A DNA stretch of 64,000 nt. Source: QALR01 sp045646925 (GTDB lineage Bacteria > Bacillota > Clostridia > Oscillospirales > CAG-272). The stretch is from positions 11,954 to 75,953 of the forward strand of contig JAZRLQ010000012.1 of the NCBI GenBank assembly GCA_045646925.1, in the 5' to 3' direction. The translations under genes were made by a program, and so were the position numbers. Of this stretch, positions 44,255 through 52,360 are shown piece by piece (the stretch's first letter is position 1; each line of letters opens with the position of its first letter). The notes beneath the pieces were generated by a model. The model was not told the DNA's origin and ran no database searches. It worked only from the letters and a program-made list of their open reading frames with translations.

Positions 44255-44739
44255 CCGTTATCCCTCCCCATCGTCGAGGCGCGCATATTGATATTGTGGC
44301 GGAAATTGATCAGCTTTCTCGTATATTCGGTCTCCATATAGGGACTCGTAATGATAAAATCCGCGGTAGATCGATTATTTGCAATCGGAATGTCGTAGAC
44401 CTGCGCGATACGGAGCAACGCCTTCACGTCGGGATCGTGCGGTTGTGCCTGCAAAGGATCGGAAAAGAAGATCACAAGATCGATGTGTCCTTCCACAATG
44501 CGCGAGCCGATCTGCTGGTCGCCGCCAAGAGGACCGCTGTTATAGCCGCGGATCGGAAGACCCGTTCTGTCCGCGATCATTTTTGCCGTCGTTCCCGTTC
44601 CGCAAAGAAAATGATGCTCGAGGATCTTCTTGTTGGCAATACACCAATCGATGATCTCCTGCTTTTTGTTGTCATGCGCGATCAGCGCAATGCTTTTCTG
44701 CTTGGGCAGCGTACAAGCTACGTATTCGTTTTCAAACAT
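44251..44739 (-). CDS. mgsA: Methylglyoxal synthase
   Basis: A 162-residue methylglyoxal synthase that converts dihydroxyacetone phosphate to methylglyoxal and phosphate, a bypass that relieves sugar-phosphate stress. Motifs: IALIAHDNKKQEIIDWC, GTGTTAKMI, YNSGPLGGDQQIGSRI and VIFFSDPLQAQPHDPDVKALLR, which hold the catalytic aspartates and histidine, then PIANNRSTADFII. The ATG at 44739 follows CAGGAGG; the long upstream frame is not used. It sits between the radical SAM gene (40-nt gap) and the ydcF-like gene (4-nt overlap). Confidence 0.95.
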   Translation of the reverse strand: MFENEYVACTLPKQKSIALIAHDNKKQEIIDWCIANKKILEHHFLCGTGTTAKMIADRTGLPIRGYNSGPLGGDQQIGSRIVEGHIDLVIFFSDPLQAQPHDPDVKALLRIAQVYDIPIANNRSTADFIITSPYMETEYTRKLINFRHNINMRASTMGRDNG

Positions 44740-44779
44740 AATATACCTCCTGTAATGATAATAGATATGCACGGTTGTT

Positions 44780-45616
44780 TCATGAGCCGAATCTTCTCGC
44801 ATAGCCGCATTTGCGGCAAAGCTCCTCGGTGGCTCTTCTTTCGGTAAAGCCCTTTCGCATGGCGACCGCACGGGGTGAAGATAAGATCGCCTCCGCCGTC
44901 GCTCCCTCGTCAAAAATATTGCCGAGTGTCACAGCGCCCTCTCTGTCGAGACAGCAAGGAATGACTCTTCCGTCGCAAAGAATACCGAAATGGTCCTTGA
45001 GTCCGTAACAGAACACCGAGTCGCCTCTGTCACAAGCCTCCATATCGGGCCACTCGAAGCGTTCTCCGTATTCCAAATGCAATTTATCGCGGATTCGGGC
45101 GCCCCTCTTTCCGAAGCTCCATTCATTCGGGAAACGCTCGTGAAGCAAAGCGACGGTATCAGTATTCCGTCCCTCGTCGTATCCCTGATTCCAAAGTCGA
45201 AGAACCGTCAGAACACCGTGGCTGCTCGCATAATCGGCAAAATCCAGACAATCTCCAATATAACGGAGATAATCCTCGTAAGCACCGCTTTCAAAGCTAT
45301 GCACGGAAATATTGACCTTATAGATCCCCGCCTCCACGATCTCCCGTCCGCGTCTTGACAAAAGCGTTCCGTTGGTCGTGATCGCGGGACGATAGCCGTT
45401 CTCGTTCGCGATTCGAATAAAATCCGTCAGAAGCGGGTGCGTCAGAGGCTCACCCATAACGTGAAAATACAAATACTTCGTCACAGACTTCAGTTTTTCC
45501 GCAACAATACGGAATTCCGCCTCGCTCATTCGTCTCGGCGCGCGCTTCGTTCCGGGGCAAAACGAGCAGTTGCGATTACATATATCGGTAATTTCTACAT
45601 AAACACGTGAATACAT
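44780..45616 (-). CDS. Radical SAM protein with SPASM-like C-terminus
   Basis: A 278-residue radical SAM enzyme. The cluster motif is CNRNCSFC near residue 13, followed by YFHVMGEPLTHPLL and ITTNGTLLS. The C-terminal part has extra cysteines that could bind an auxiliary cluster: C in DSVFCYG, IPCCLDREG and CRKCGY. This SPASM/twitch arrangement is seen in peptide- or cofactor-modifying enzymes, but no small precursor-peptide gene is visible beside it and the substrate is unknown. It leads the operon with mgsA and ydcF. ATG at 45616 with GGGAAG upstream. Confidence 0.85.
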   Translation of the reverse strand: MYSRVYVEITDICNRNCSFCPGTKRAPRRMSEAEFRIVAEKLKSVTKYLYFHVMGEPLTHPLLTDFIRIANENGYRPAITTNGTLLSRRGREIVEAGIYKVNISVHSFESGAYEDYLRYIGDCLDFADYASSHGVLTVLRLWNQGYDEGRNTDTVALLHERFPNEWSFGKRGARIRDKLHLEYGERFEWPDMEACDRGDSVFCYGLKDHFGILCDGRVIPCCLDREGAVTLGNIFDEGATAEAILSSPRAVAMRKGFTERRATEELCRKCGYARRFGS

Positions 45617-45657
45617 ATTCTTCCCATTTCTTTCATTTATTAAACTTCCATACTTCA

Positions 45658-45686
45658 AGTATAGCATTCCGTCGCCTATTTGTCAA
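45658..45686 (-). promoter_or_regulatory. Promoter of the radical SAM-mgsA-ydcF operon
   Basis: Minus-strand TTGACA (45681-45686) and TATACT (45658-45663), 17-bp spacer. Confidence 0.8.
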
Positions 45687-45737
45687 GAAAACGATTTCAC
45701 CACACATTATTATTCTATAGTAAGAAAGGAATTCTCT

Positions 45738-46550
45738 ATGTTTGATCTTCATATCCATACGCTCCATTCCGTCGATAGCAAGCAGACGATCGACGAGGTT
45801 TGCGAAAGCGCGATCCAAAAGGGCTTGCAAGGCATCGCCATCTGCGACCACGTCGATATGTGGTTTTCTCAAAAACTGAACACACCCGCGGCGATCCGCG
45901 ATTGCGTGGAGGACGTTCGCCGCGCTCGTGCAGCATACGGTGATCGTCTGGAGATCCTGCAAGGCGTGGAAATGGCGGAATATCTCTACGATTCCGAAAA
46001 CGCCGATCGTATCCTCGGGCTCGGTGAACTCGACGTCATCCTCGGCTCCGTCCATAGTGTCGCCTTCGAAGAGATCGACGATAGCTACTCTCGCATAGAT
46101 TTTTCGTCCATGCCCGAAGAAAAGATTGTCCGCTTCATGAAAAAATACTTCTTCCATATCTCCGAAATGATCGAAAAAACGGATTTCGACGTGCTTTCCC
46201 ATTTGACCTGCCCCTTGCGCTACATCAACGGAAAATATAACAGAAGCATCGACGTTCAGATCTTCGAAAAGGAGATTCTCGATATCTTCAGAACCATTAT
46301 TGAAAAGGATATTCCCCTCGAGATCAACACCTCGGGAATCGGCTCCTTCTATAGCTGCTATATGCCGGATACCAACCTGATCCGCAAATATCAAAGCATG
46401 GGCGGCAAGCTCATCACCCTCGCATCCGATGCTCACGTGCCGCAAAACGTCGGAAATGCATTCCCCGAAACGAAGACCTTGCTTCAAGATCTTGGGTTTG
46501 ACAGCTACTGCGTCTTCCGCAAAAGAAAGCTTTGTCAGCAAGGTTTTTAA
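45738..46550 (+). CDS. PHP-domain histidinol-phosphatase family protein
   Basis: A 270-residue metal-dependent phosphoesterase of the PHP superfamily, HisJ/K-like. Metal ligands are visible in order: DLHIHTLHS (His5, His7), ICDHVD, GVEMAEY, GSVHSV, LSHLTCP and LASDAHVP. HisJ enzymes dephosphorylate histidinol phosphate, but many PHP proteins of this size act on other phosphate esters, and no his genes are near. GAAAGGA precedes the ATG. Divergent from the radical SAM operon. Confidence 0.85.
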   Translation: MFDLHIHTLHSVDSKQTIDEVCESAIQKGLQGIAICDHVDMWFSQKLNTPAAIRDCVEDVRRARAAYGDRLEILQGVEMAEYLYDSENADRILGLGELDVILGSVHSVAFEEIDDSYSRIDFSSMPEEKIVRFMKKYFFHISEMIEKTDFDVLSHLTCPLRYINGKYNRSIDVQIFEKEILDIFRTIIEKDIPLEINTSGIGSFYSCYMPDTNLIRKYQSMGGKLITLASDAHVPQNVGNAFPETKTLLQDLGFDSYCVFRKRKLCQQGF

Positions 46551-46580
46551 ATCATTTTGTCGAAAAAAATGATTTAAAAA
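46547..46580 (+). terminator. Weak hairpin after the PHP gene
   Basis: TTTAAATCATTTT-loop-AAAATGATTTAAA; AT-rich, without a clear T-run. The 309 bp from here to nrdD also hold the promoter and NrdR boxes. Confidence 0.4.
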
Positions 46581-46670
46581 TGAACAAATAAGACAAAGAA
46601 AATGACTGTCAATATTGCCCCGAAAAATCACCGTATATCTTTTGTTTCTATACGATACATAATTTCTACC

Positions 46671-46719
46671 ACAACATATAGTGTAATCGGTTGACTTTCA
46701 CACAATATATTGTTATAAT
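46671..46719 (+). promoter_or_regulatory. nrdDG promoter with two NrdR boxes
   Basis: The promoter is TTGACT (46691-46696) and TATAAT (46714-46719), 17-bp spacer. One NrdR-type palindrome, ACAACATATAGTGT, lies at 46671-46684, and a second, ACACAATATATTGT, at 46700-46713 fills the spacer. They are 15 bp apart, the spacing expected for a pair of NrdR boxes (consensus near acaCwAtATaTwGtgt). The repressor NrdR would occlude the promoter at high dATP. nrdR itself is not in the window. Confidence 0.88.
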
Positions 46720-46859
46720 AAGAGAACCTAGCAGTGTTTTTGCAAAAAATACTGCTTATTTTCAAACGATCACGGACACATCCGACATCCAATTGATAAA
46801 CAGATTACCAAACACATATTCTATATTTATTATAGAAAATAAAACAAGGAGGCGCTCTA

Positions 46860-49031
46860 ATGAAAATTATTAAAAGAAACGGCACAGAAGCTATTTTCGA
46901 TCCGAAAAAAATCGTCGTCGCCGTGACGAAAGCAAATAACAGCGTTGTTCCCAGCGCACGAATGACACCTGTACAGATCAAACGCATCGCAGAGGACGTG
47001 GAAAGTGCGGCGCTTAATATTCACAGAGCGCTCAGCGTAGAAGAAATTCAAGATATGGTCGAAGACCAGATCATGAACCAAAGAGCCTTCGACGTTGCAA
47101 GAACCTACATTACCTATCGTTACAACCGTGCGCTCATCCGCAAGTCCAATACCACGGACGAGCAGATCATGAGCCTCATCGAATGCAACAACGAAGAGGT
47201 AAAGCAGGAAAACTCCAATAAAAACCCCACCGTCAACAGCGTTCAGCGCGACTATATGGCAGGTGAAGTCAGCAAGGACATCACAAAGAGAATTCTTCTT
47301 CCCAAGGATATCGTTTCCGCGCACGAGCAAGGCATCATCCACTTCCACGACGCCGATTACTTCGCGCAGCATATGCACAACTGCGACCTCGTCAATCTGG
47401 AGGATATGCTCCAGAACGGCACCGTTATCAGCGGAACCATGATCGTGAAGCCGCATAGCTTCTCCACTGCCTGCAACATCGCAACGCAGATCATCGCGCA
47501 GGTTGCTTCCTGCCAGTACGGCGGTCAGAGTATCAGCCTTACTCACCTCGCTCCCTTCGTTGACGTCAGCCGTCAGAAGATCCGCAAGCTCGTTCGTGAA
47601 GAGCTTGACGATCTCCCCGGCATTACGGAGGAAAAGATCTTCCAAATCGCAGAAAAGCGTCTGCACGAGGAGATCGAACGCGGTATTCAGATGATTCAGT
47701 ATCAGGTTGTCACTCTCATGACCACAAATGGTCAGGCTCCCTTCGTTACCGTCTTCATGTATCTCGGCGAAGCGAAAAACGAGCAGGAACGCAGCGACCT
47801 TGCATTGATCATCGAAGAAACGCTCAAGCAGCGCTATAAAGGTGTTAAAAACGAAAAGGGCGTTTGGGTCACTCCCGCATTCCCCAAGCTCATCTACGTA
47901 TTGGAAGAAAACAATATCCACGAAGACAGCAAATATTACTACCTCACCAAGCTCGCCGCAAAATGCACGGCGAAGCGTATGGTTCCCGACTATATTTCCG
48001 AAAAGATCATGCTTCAGAACAAGATCGACAAAAACGGCGAAGGTCACTGCTATACCTGCATGGGTTGCCGCAGCTTCCTTACCCCCTACGTCGATGAAAA
48101 CGGCAAGCCCAAGTACTACGGAAGATTCAACCAAGGTGTCGTTACCGTCAACCTCGTTGATATCGGTCTTTCCGCAGACAAGGATATGAACAAATTCTGG
48201 GAGATCTTCGACGAACGTATGGAGCTTTGCCACCGAGCATTGCAATGCCGTCACGACAGACTGACGGGTACGCTCTCCGACGCCGCTCCGATCCTTTGGC
48301 AGCACGGCGCACTTCTCCGTTTGCAGAAGGGCGAGACCATCGACAAATATCTCCACGGCGGTTACTCCACTCTTTCTCTCGGCTATGCGGGACTTTGGGA
48401 ATGCGTATATAGCATGATCGGTAAAAAGCTCACCGAGCCCGAAGGCGAAGAGTTTGGTCTTGAGATCATGAGAAAACTCAACGAATACACTGCAAAGTGG
48501 AAAAAGGCGGAAAACATCGACTATTCCCTTTACGGCACACCGCTCGAAAGCACAACTTACAAATTTGCAAAGACCCTGCAGAAGCGTTTCGGCTTCATCA
48601 AGGGTGTTACCGATAAAAACTACATCACCAACAGCTACCACATTCACGTTACGGAAGAGATCGACGCATTCGAAAAGCTTGCTTTGGAAGCAAAATTCCA
48701 GGCACTCTCTCCCGGCGGCGCAATTTCCTACGTCGAAGTTCCCAATATGCAGAACAATATCGACGCCGTTCTCTCCGTCATGAACTTCATTTACCACAAT
48801 ATCATGTACGCAGAGCTTAACACGAAGAGCGATTATTGTCAGGTTTGCGGTTTTGATGGCGAAATCGAGATCAAAAAGGACGACACAAAGCTCGTTTGGG
48901 AATGCCCCAATTGCGGAAACCGCGATCAGAGCAAAATGAACGTCGCAAGACGTACCTGCGGTTACATCGGCACGCAGTTCTGGAATCAAGGCAGAACGCA
49001 GGAAATTCAGGAACGCGTACTGCACCTTTAA
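46860..49031 (+). CDS. nrdD: Anaerobic ribonucleoside-triphosphate reductase
   Basis: A 723-residue class III ribonucleotide reductase, which makes dNTPs under anoxia. The N-terminal ATP-cone (residues 1-90, KRNGTEAIFDPKKIVVAVTKAN) is the dATP/ATP sensor. The barrel follows (HFHDADYFAQHMHNCDLVNLEDML). The C-terminus has the zinc cysteines CQVCG and CPNCG and the glycyl-radical site RRTCGYIG, with G701 as radical residue. AGGAGG precedes the ATG. The activase nrdG follows after 12 nt, and NrdR boxes lie in the promoter. Confidence 0.97.
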   Translation: MKIIKRNGTEAIFDPKKIVVAVTKANNSVVPSARMTPVQIKRIAEDVESAALNIHRALSVEEIQDMVEDQIMNQRAFDVARTYITYRYNRALIRKSNTTDEQIMSLIECNNEEVKQENSNKNPTVNSVQRDYMAGEVSKDITKRILLPKDIVSAHEQGIIHFHDADYFAQHMHNCDLVNLEDMLQNGTVISGTMIVKPHSFSTACNIATQIIAQVASCQYGGQSISLTHLAPFVDVSRQKIRKLVREELDDLPGITEEKIFQIAEKRLHEEIERGIQMIQYQVVTLMTTNGQAPFVTVFMYLGEAKNEQERSDLALIIEETLKQRYKGVKNEKGVWVTPAFPKLIYVLEENNIHEDSKYYYLTKLAAKCTAKRMVPDYISEKIMLQNKIDKNGEGHCYTCMGCRSFLTPYVDENGKPKYYGRFNQGVVTVNLVDIGLSADKDMNKFWEIFDERMELCHRALQCRHDRLTGTLSDAAPILWQHGALLRLQKGETIDKYLHGGYSTLSLGYAGLWECVYSMIGKKLTEPEGEEFGLEIMRKLNEYTAKWKKAENIDYSLYGTPLESTTYKFAKTLQKRFGFIKGVTDKNYITNSYHIHVTEEIDAFEKLALEAKFQALSPGGAISYVEVPNMQNNIDAVLSVMNFIYHNIMYAELNTKSDYCQVCGFDGEIEIKKDDTKLVWECPNCGNRDQSKMNVARRTCGYIGTQFWNQGRTQEIQERVLHL

Positions 49032-49043
49032 TCAGGATATCTC

Positions 49044-49607
49044 ATGAATTACGCATTGATCAGAAAAAACGATATTGCCAACGGTCCCGGCGTCCGCGTT
49101 TCCCTTTTCGTCAGTGGGTGTCGTCACCATTGCAAAGGCTGCTTCAACCCCGAAACGTGGAACTTTTCCTACGGAAAGCCTTTCACGGATGCAGTTATGG
49201 AAGAAATCCTCCGCGCATTGAAGCCCGAATACGTCTCCGGTCTTTCCCTGCTCGGTGGCGAGCCATTTGAACCCGAAAATCAGGCAGGACTCGTCAAATT
49301 GACTTCCCTTGTCCGCGAGCGCTATCCGAACAAGAACATTTGGTGCTACTCCGGCTTCACCTTTGAAGACCGCCTCCTGCAAGGAAAGGTCGGCGATCCC
49401 GACACTTGCCTTGCACTGCTGAAAAATATCGACGTTCTCGTGGACGGCACGTTCAAGGAAGAACTCAAGGACGCATCTCTCCTCTTCCGCGGATCTGCCA
49501 ATCAGAACATCATCGATGTGCAGAAATCCTTGAAGAAAGGTCATATGATCCTTCTGGAAGGAAAATGGAAGCGCACGATGGGTAGCGGTGATATCAATGA
49601 AATCTAA
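49044..49607 (+). CDS. nrdG: Anaerobic ribonucleotide reductase activating protein
   Basis: A 187-residue radical SAM activase that generates the glycyl radical on NrdD. It has the NrdG start (YALIRKNDIANGPGVRVSLFVSGC), the cluster motif CRHHCKGCFNPETW, LSLLGGEPFEPEN and WCYSGFTFEDRL. Cotranscribed with nrdD (12-nt gap); the operon ends at the hairpin 49613-49650. Confidence 0.97.
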   Translation: MNYALIRKNDIANGPGVRVSLFVSGCRHHCKGCFNPETWNFSYGKPFTDAVMEEILRALKPEYVSGLSLLGGEPFEPENQAGLVKLTSLVRERYPNKNIWCYSGFTFEDRLLQGKVGDPDTCLALLKNIDVLVDGTFKEELKDASLLFRGSANQNIIDVQKSLKKGHMILLEGKWKRTMGSGDINEI

Positions 49608-49612
49608 AAATC

Positions 49613-49650
49613 AAAAGGACAGAATCTAACGATTCTGTCCTTTTAATTTT
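49613..49650. terminator. Bidirectional terminator after nrdG
   Basis: AAAAGGACAGAATC-taac-GATTCTGTCCTTTT with T-runs on both sides. It also ends the convergent isomerase gene. Confidence 0.88.
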
Positions 49651-49658
49651 TAGCAAGC

Positions 49659-50585
49659 TTATTCTTCGAAGCAGTTGTAGGTTTCGAGCATTTGCTTACC
49701 GATCTTATAAAGGAAGATCTCCATTTCCTGACGAAGCTCGGGAGACATCATGTCGAGCTTCTTCTGTTCCTCGCCGTCCTTTACGAAGGGGATCGGATTC
49801 ACACGGCGGATGGGGGAATCGACCTCAAAATTGAAGGTACCTTTATATCCAATTTCAAGCAAAGCAGAGATCACGGCGTCAAAGTTGATATTGCCCCAAT
49901 AGGGATACAGATGCAGGTCGCAGCCGGGGGTACGTACGCCGCCGTAGTTATCGTGAACGTGCAAGCCCTCAAGTCTGGAGCCGAGCTTCTTGAGCTCCGC
50001 GTACTGATCGAGATTGCAAAGGTTTGCGTGACCGGTATCCCAGCATACGCCGAAGAGCGGATGGTCGATTCTGTCAAGAAGTTCATTGAGATCGTCTGCA
50101 GTTGAGATTTTGTTATCTCCCGCCGACCAACCAACGTTTTCGATCAGAAGTCTCGTACCGTATTTCTCCGCATAGGGAATCAACTGTCTGAAAATTTCGG
50201 TATTTCTTTCCAGATATTCGTCGCGGGACATAGGGGTAATTGCCTGACCGGGGTGCACGGTCATGGTCGGAATGCCGATCTTGCCCGCAAGATCAATGGC
50301 GCGAGTCGTTTTTTTGAAATAGAATTTTCCGTTATCGTTACCCATAGAGTTGCCGAAGGGCTCATGGCTCTGTACGGGAATCAGCTCCAGCGTTTCGATC
50401 TCTCTTTTGTATTCATCCGCGAGGATCTCGTTGTCCGTCGTGAAGTAAGAAGAGCCCGGAAGATATCTCGACCAGAAGGAGATGTCGATATACTTGAAGC
50501 CTGCATTCTTCAAATGCACGAGAGAGGAATGCAGATCGCCGTCGTAGAAATGCAGAATCGGTCCGTTCGTTTGAGAAAGTTTCAT
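49659..50585 (-). CDS. Sugar phosphate isomerase/epimerase-type TIM barrel protein
   Basis: A 308-residue protein of the xylose-isomerase-like / AP endonuclease 2 fold. Barrel strands and metal-site motifs are visible: YIDISFW, PVQSHEPFG, TMTVHPG, LLIENVGWSAG, GVCWDTGHANLCN, GLHVHDNYG and FNFEVD. Glu, Asp and His residues in IENVG, CWDTGH and VHDNYG would bind the divalent metal. Members isomerise or epimerise various sugars and inositols; this one has no metabolic neighbours that define a substrate. GGGAGG lies eight bases upstream of the ATG, and the promoter is at 50622-50651. Confidence 0.85.
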   Translation of the reverse strand: MKLSQTNGPILHFYDGDLHSSLVHLKNAGFKYIDISFWSRYLPGSSYFTTDNEILADEYKREIETLELIPVQSHEPFGNSMGNDNGKFYFKKTTRAIDLAGKIGIPTMTVHPGQAITPMSRDEYLERNTEIFRQLIPYAEKYGTRLLIENVGWSAGDNKISTADDLNELLDRIDHPLFGVCWDTGHANLCNLDQYAELKKLGSRLEGLHVHDNYGGVRTPGCDLHLYPYWGNINFDAVISALLEIGYKGTFNFEVDSPIRRVNPIPFVKDGEEQKKLDMMSPELRQEMEIFLYKIGKQMLETYNCFEE

Positions 50586-50621
50586 AAAAGTGCCTCCCTA
50601 ATATTTATTATATGATATAGA

Positions 50622-50651
50622 ATTATACCATTTTTCAAGATAAAAAGTCAA
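50622..50651 (-). promoter_or_regulatory. Promoter of the TIM barrel isomerase gene
   Basis: Minus-strand TTGACT (50646-50651) and TATAAT (50622-50627), 18-bp spacer. The rest of the 288-bp gap (50652-50809) shows no gene or clear structure. Confidence 0.75.
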
Positions 50652-50809
50652 GATTTCGGCCATCTTTTTCCACACATTTGTTGAAAAGCAAACCGGATTT
50701 CGTCTGAACAAGGTGTTCATATAAAAAGGAGCACGGACAACGGCGTGCACAGTTAGCAGAGAAATTATAAAATAACTTTACTCATTTAAGATGCAGTAAA
50801 CAAATAATC

Positions 50810-50841
50810 AGCCCCGACAGATTCAAAGGTCTGTCGGGGCT
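50810..50841 (-). terminator. Terminator after the XRE regulator gene
   Basis: AGCCCCGACAGA-loop-TCTGTCGGGGCT; the T-run on the minus strand is weak (GATTATTTG). Confidence 0.65.
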
Positions 50842-50873
50842 AATCTATTCAGTTCGATAAATTGGAATTTGTT

Positions 50874-51863
50874 TTAATCCTTGCTTTGTTTATCCGCGAT
50901 AAGATTGCAAATGCACATCACTACCGGAAACAGAACTCCGCCCACGGCAAAAATGATCCAAGACAAATGCCATTGATTGTTGAGGAAACTTACCATAAGA
51001 TAGATTGAAGTTAAAACACCCCAATAGCAGAATCCGACGACCTCTTTTACACTTGTTCTTTTTTTCTCTTTCTCGGTAAATTCTCCTTCTTTGAGGAGCT
51101 TTTGCATACTTGCGTTTTGTGTTCCGGCTATGATGAACATTCCTACGCCTATGCCTACAATTATCATCAATAATGCAAGGGAGACCGCAACGAATATCGC
51201 ATTCTCCGAAAAAGATAATATTAGCAAAGGAACAACCGAAAAAATACATACACACGTTGCGATTATGTTATAAGCAATATAAGTAGGTCTGAAAGCCTTT
51301 TTCTTTTCGTTGACTAATCCTTTCACTCCATATTCAAGTTCAAATGGGATATTTTTGTCAAGAAATTCATACGGCTGATTTTTGAATCCGCAATAAATAT
51401 AGATTGGAACGGCACACAGAATGAACGCAAAGAGAACAGTTAACCCCACCACACCTGCTGTTGTTTCTGTCACGATAACATTCGGCAATTCAGAAAGCAT
51501 ACTCAATATAATGAGCGTGATTGGAGAAAGAATACACAAGAATGTGGCAAGAGCGATACGCCAAGCGGCTTTCTTCCTTTGCTCGATATATGCGTTTGCT
51601 TCTCCTATTGAAATCCTTTTTACATTTGTATCTGAAGATATATCGTTGGTAAATTCTTCGTCCTCAATTTCGTCCTTCAAAAGATAGTCGGTAGTTACTC
51701 CGAACAATACGGATAACTGTAATATTTTTTCTAAATCGGGAATGCTTTGTGCACCCTCCCACTTTGAAACGGCTTGACGGGAAACGTTCATCTTTTCAGC
51801 AAGTTCCTCTTGCGACAAACCGTTCTTTTTTCGTAATCTGATAATTTTGTCTGCTAAAATCAT
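50874..51863 (-). CDS. XRE-family regulator with C-terminal membrane domain
   Basis: A 329-residue one-component regulator. Residues 4-58 are an XRE helix-turn-helix (IIRLRKKNGLSQEELAEKMNVSRQAVSKWEGAQSIPDLEKILQLS) of the type that often precedes a membrane domain in Firmicutes. The rest has about six hydrophobic segments, arranged in pairs, without enzymatic motifs. Membrane-tethered XRE proteins of this kind may sense envelope or membrane signals; the target is unknown. GAGGTGG precedes the ATG. Base composition is lower in G+C than in its neighbours, which may reflect transfer. Confidence 0.85.
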   Translation of the reverse strand: MILADKIIRLRKKNGLSQEELAEKMNVSRQAVSKWEGAQSIPDLEKILQLSVLFGVTTDYLLKDEIEDEEFTNDISSDTNVKRISIGEANAYIEQRKKAAWRIALATFLCILSPITLIILSMLSELPNVIVTETTAGVVGLTVLFAFILCAVPIYIYCGFKNQPYEFLDKNIPFELEYGVKGLVNEKKKAFRPTYIAYNIIATCVCIFSVVPLLILSFSENAIFVAVSLALLMIIVGIGVGMFIIAGTQNASMQKLLKEGEFTEKEKKRTSVKEVVGFCYWGVLTSIYLMVSFLNNQWHLSWIIFAVGGVLFPVVMCICNLIADKQSKD

Positions 51864-52027
51864 AAAACCACCTCATTTGATTTTGTAAAAGCCCGCTGCT
51901 TTTTGTGCCTATATTGTATCATAAACTGCGGTCACGCACCACCAACCGTGAGCTTTCAATGTGTCAACCGACGGTTGCTTTTAGCTTTTTTATCGTCAAA
52001 TTCTTATTTATCGTTCTTTTTTTACAG

Positions 52028-52072
52028 CAGTTTCGCCTTTGTATTACAAAGGCACAGGGCAAGGCCCATACC
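52028..52072. repeat. 45-nt intergenic repeat, copy 2
   Basis: The same 45-nt element as at 119-163, with 35 identical leading bases and two differences at the end. It begins the repeat locus that fills the gap between the XRE gene and the esterase gene. Confidence 0.8.
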
Positions 52073-52092
52073 CTTAAGGCTGCGCGTATCCT

Positions 52093-52229
52093 AAGGCTCC
52101 CTCTGGGAGGGAGCTGGCGCCGTAGGCGACTGAGGGAGAGCGCGTTATAATAAGGTAAATTGAAATCCAAAGTCACGCAGGCTCCTTCCGTCACGCTCCG
52201 CGTGCCACCTTCCTCCCAGAGGAAGGCTT
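52093..52229. repeat. Inverted pair of CCTCTGGGAGG-type repeats
   Basis: Two related copies of about 50 nt face each other: 52093-52144 (AAGGCTCCCTCTGGGAGG...) and the complement of 52179-52228 (AAGCCTTCCTCTGGGAGG...). Each holds a CCTCTGGGAGG palindrome, a GTGGC/CTGGC segment and an end like GGAAGGAG/TGAGGGAG. They are separated by about 35 bp that include GTTATAATAAGG. It resembles a small non-coding mobile or MITE-like repeat. No transposase is present. I saw no gene in 51864-52360. Confidence 0.7.
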
Positions 52230-52250
52230 TTTTGCTACTCTCATTATACC

Positions 52251-52293
52251 AAAAAAAGGCAGAGAAAACAAGTTCTCTGCCGATTTTTCGTAC
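52251..52293. terminator. Terminator of the esterase gene; simple form of the 185-421 hairpin
   Basis: GGCAGAGAA-loop-TTCTCTGCC at 52258-52281 with T-runs on both strands. On the minus strand it ends the esterase transcript. Its two arms match the outer arms of the nested array at 185-421. Confidence 0.82.
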
Positions 52294-52360
52294 TGTTAAT
52301 TCTCCGCTAAGAATGCAGAAAGAAATGTCCGTACTCCTTTTTAATGAATTAGAACCGTTA

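Noticed and set aside
46857..49025. 722-codon open frame antisense to nrdD
   Set aside because: Shadow of nrdD, caused by the codon bias of this genome. The + frame has the ATP cone, zinc cysteines and glycyl-radical motif.
50652..50809. Possible small RNA or short gene in the gap between the isomerase and the XRE gene
   Set aside because: No frame with a start and ribosome binding site longer than a few codons and no convincing fold by eye.
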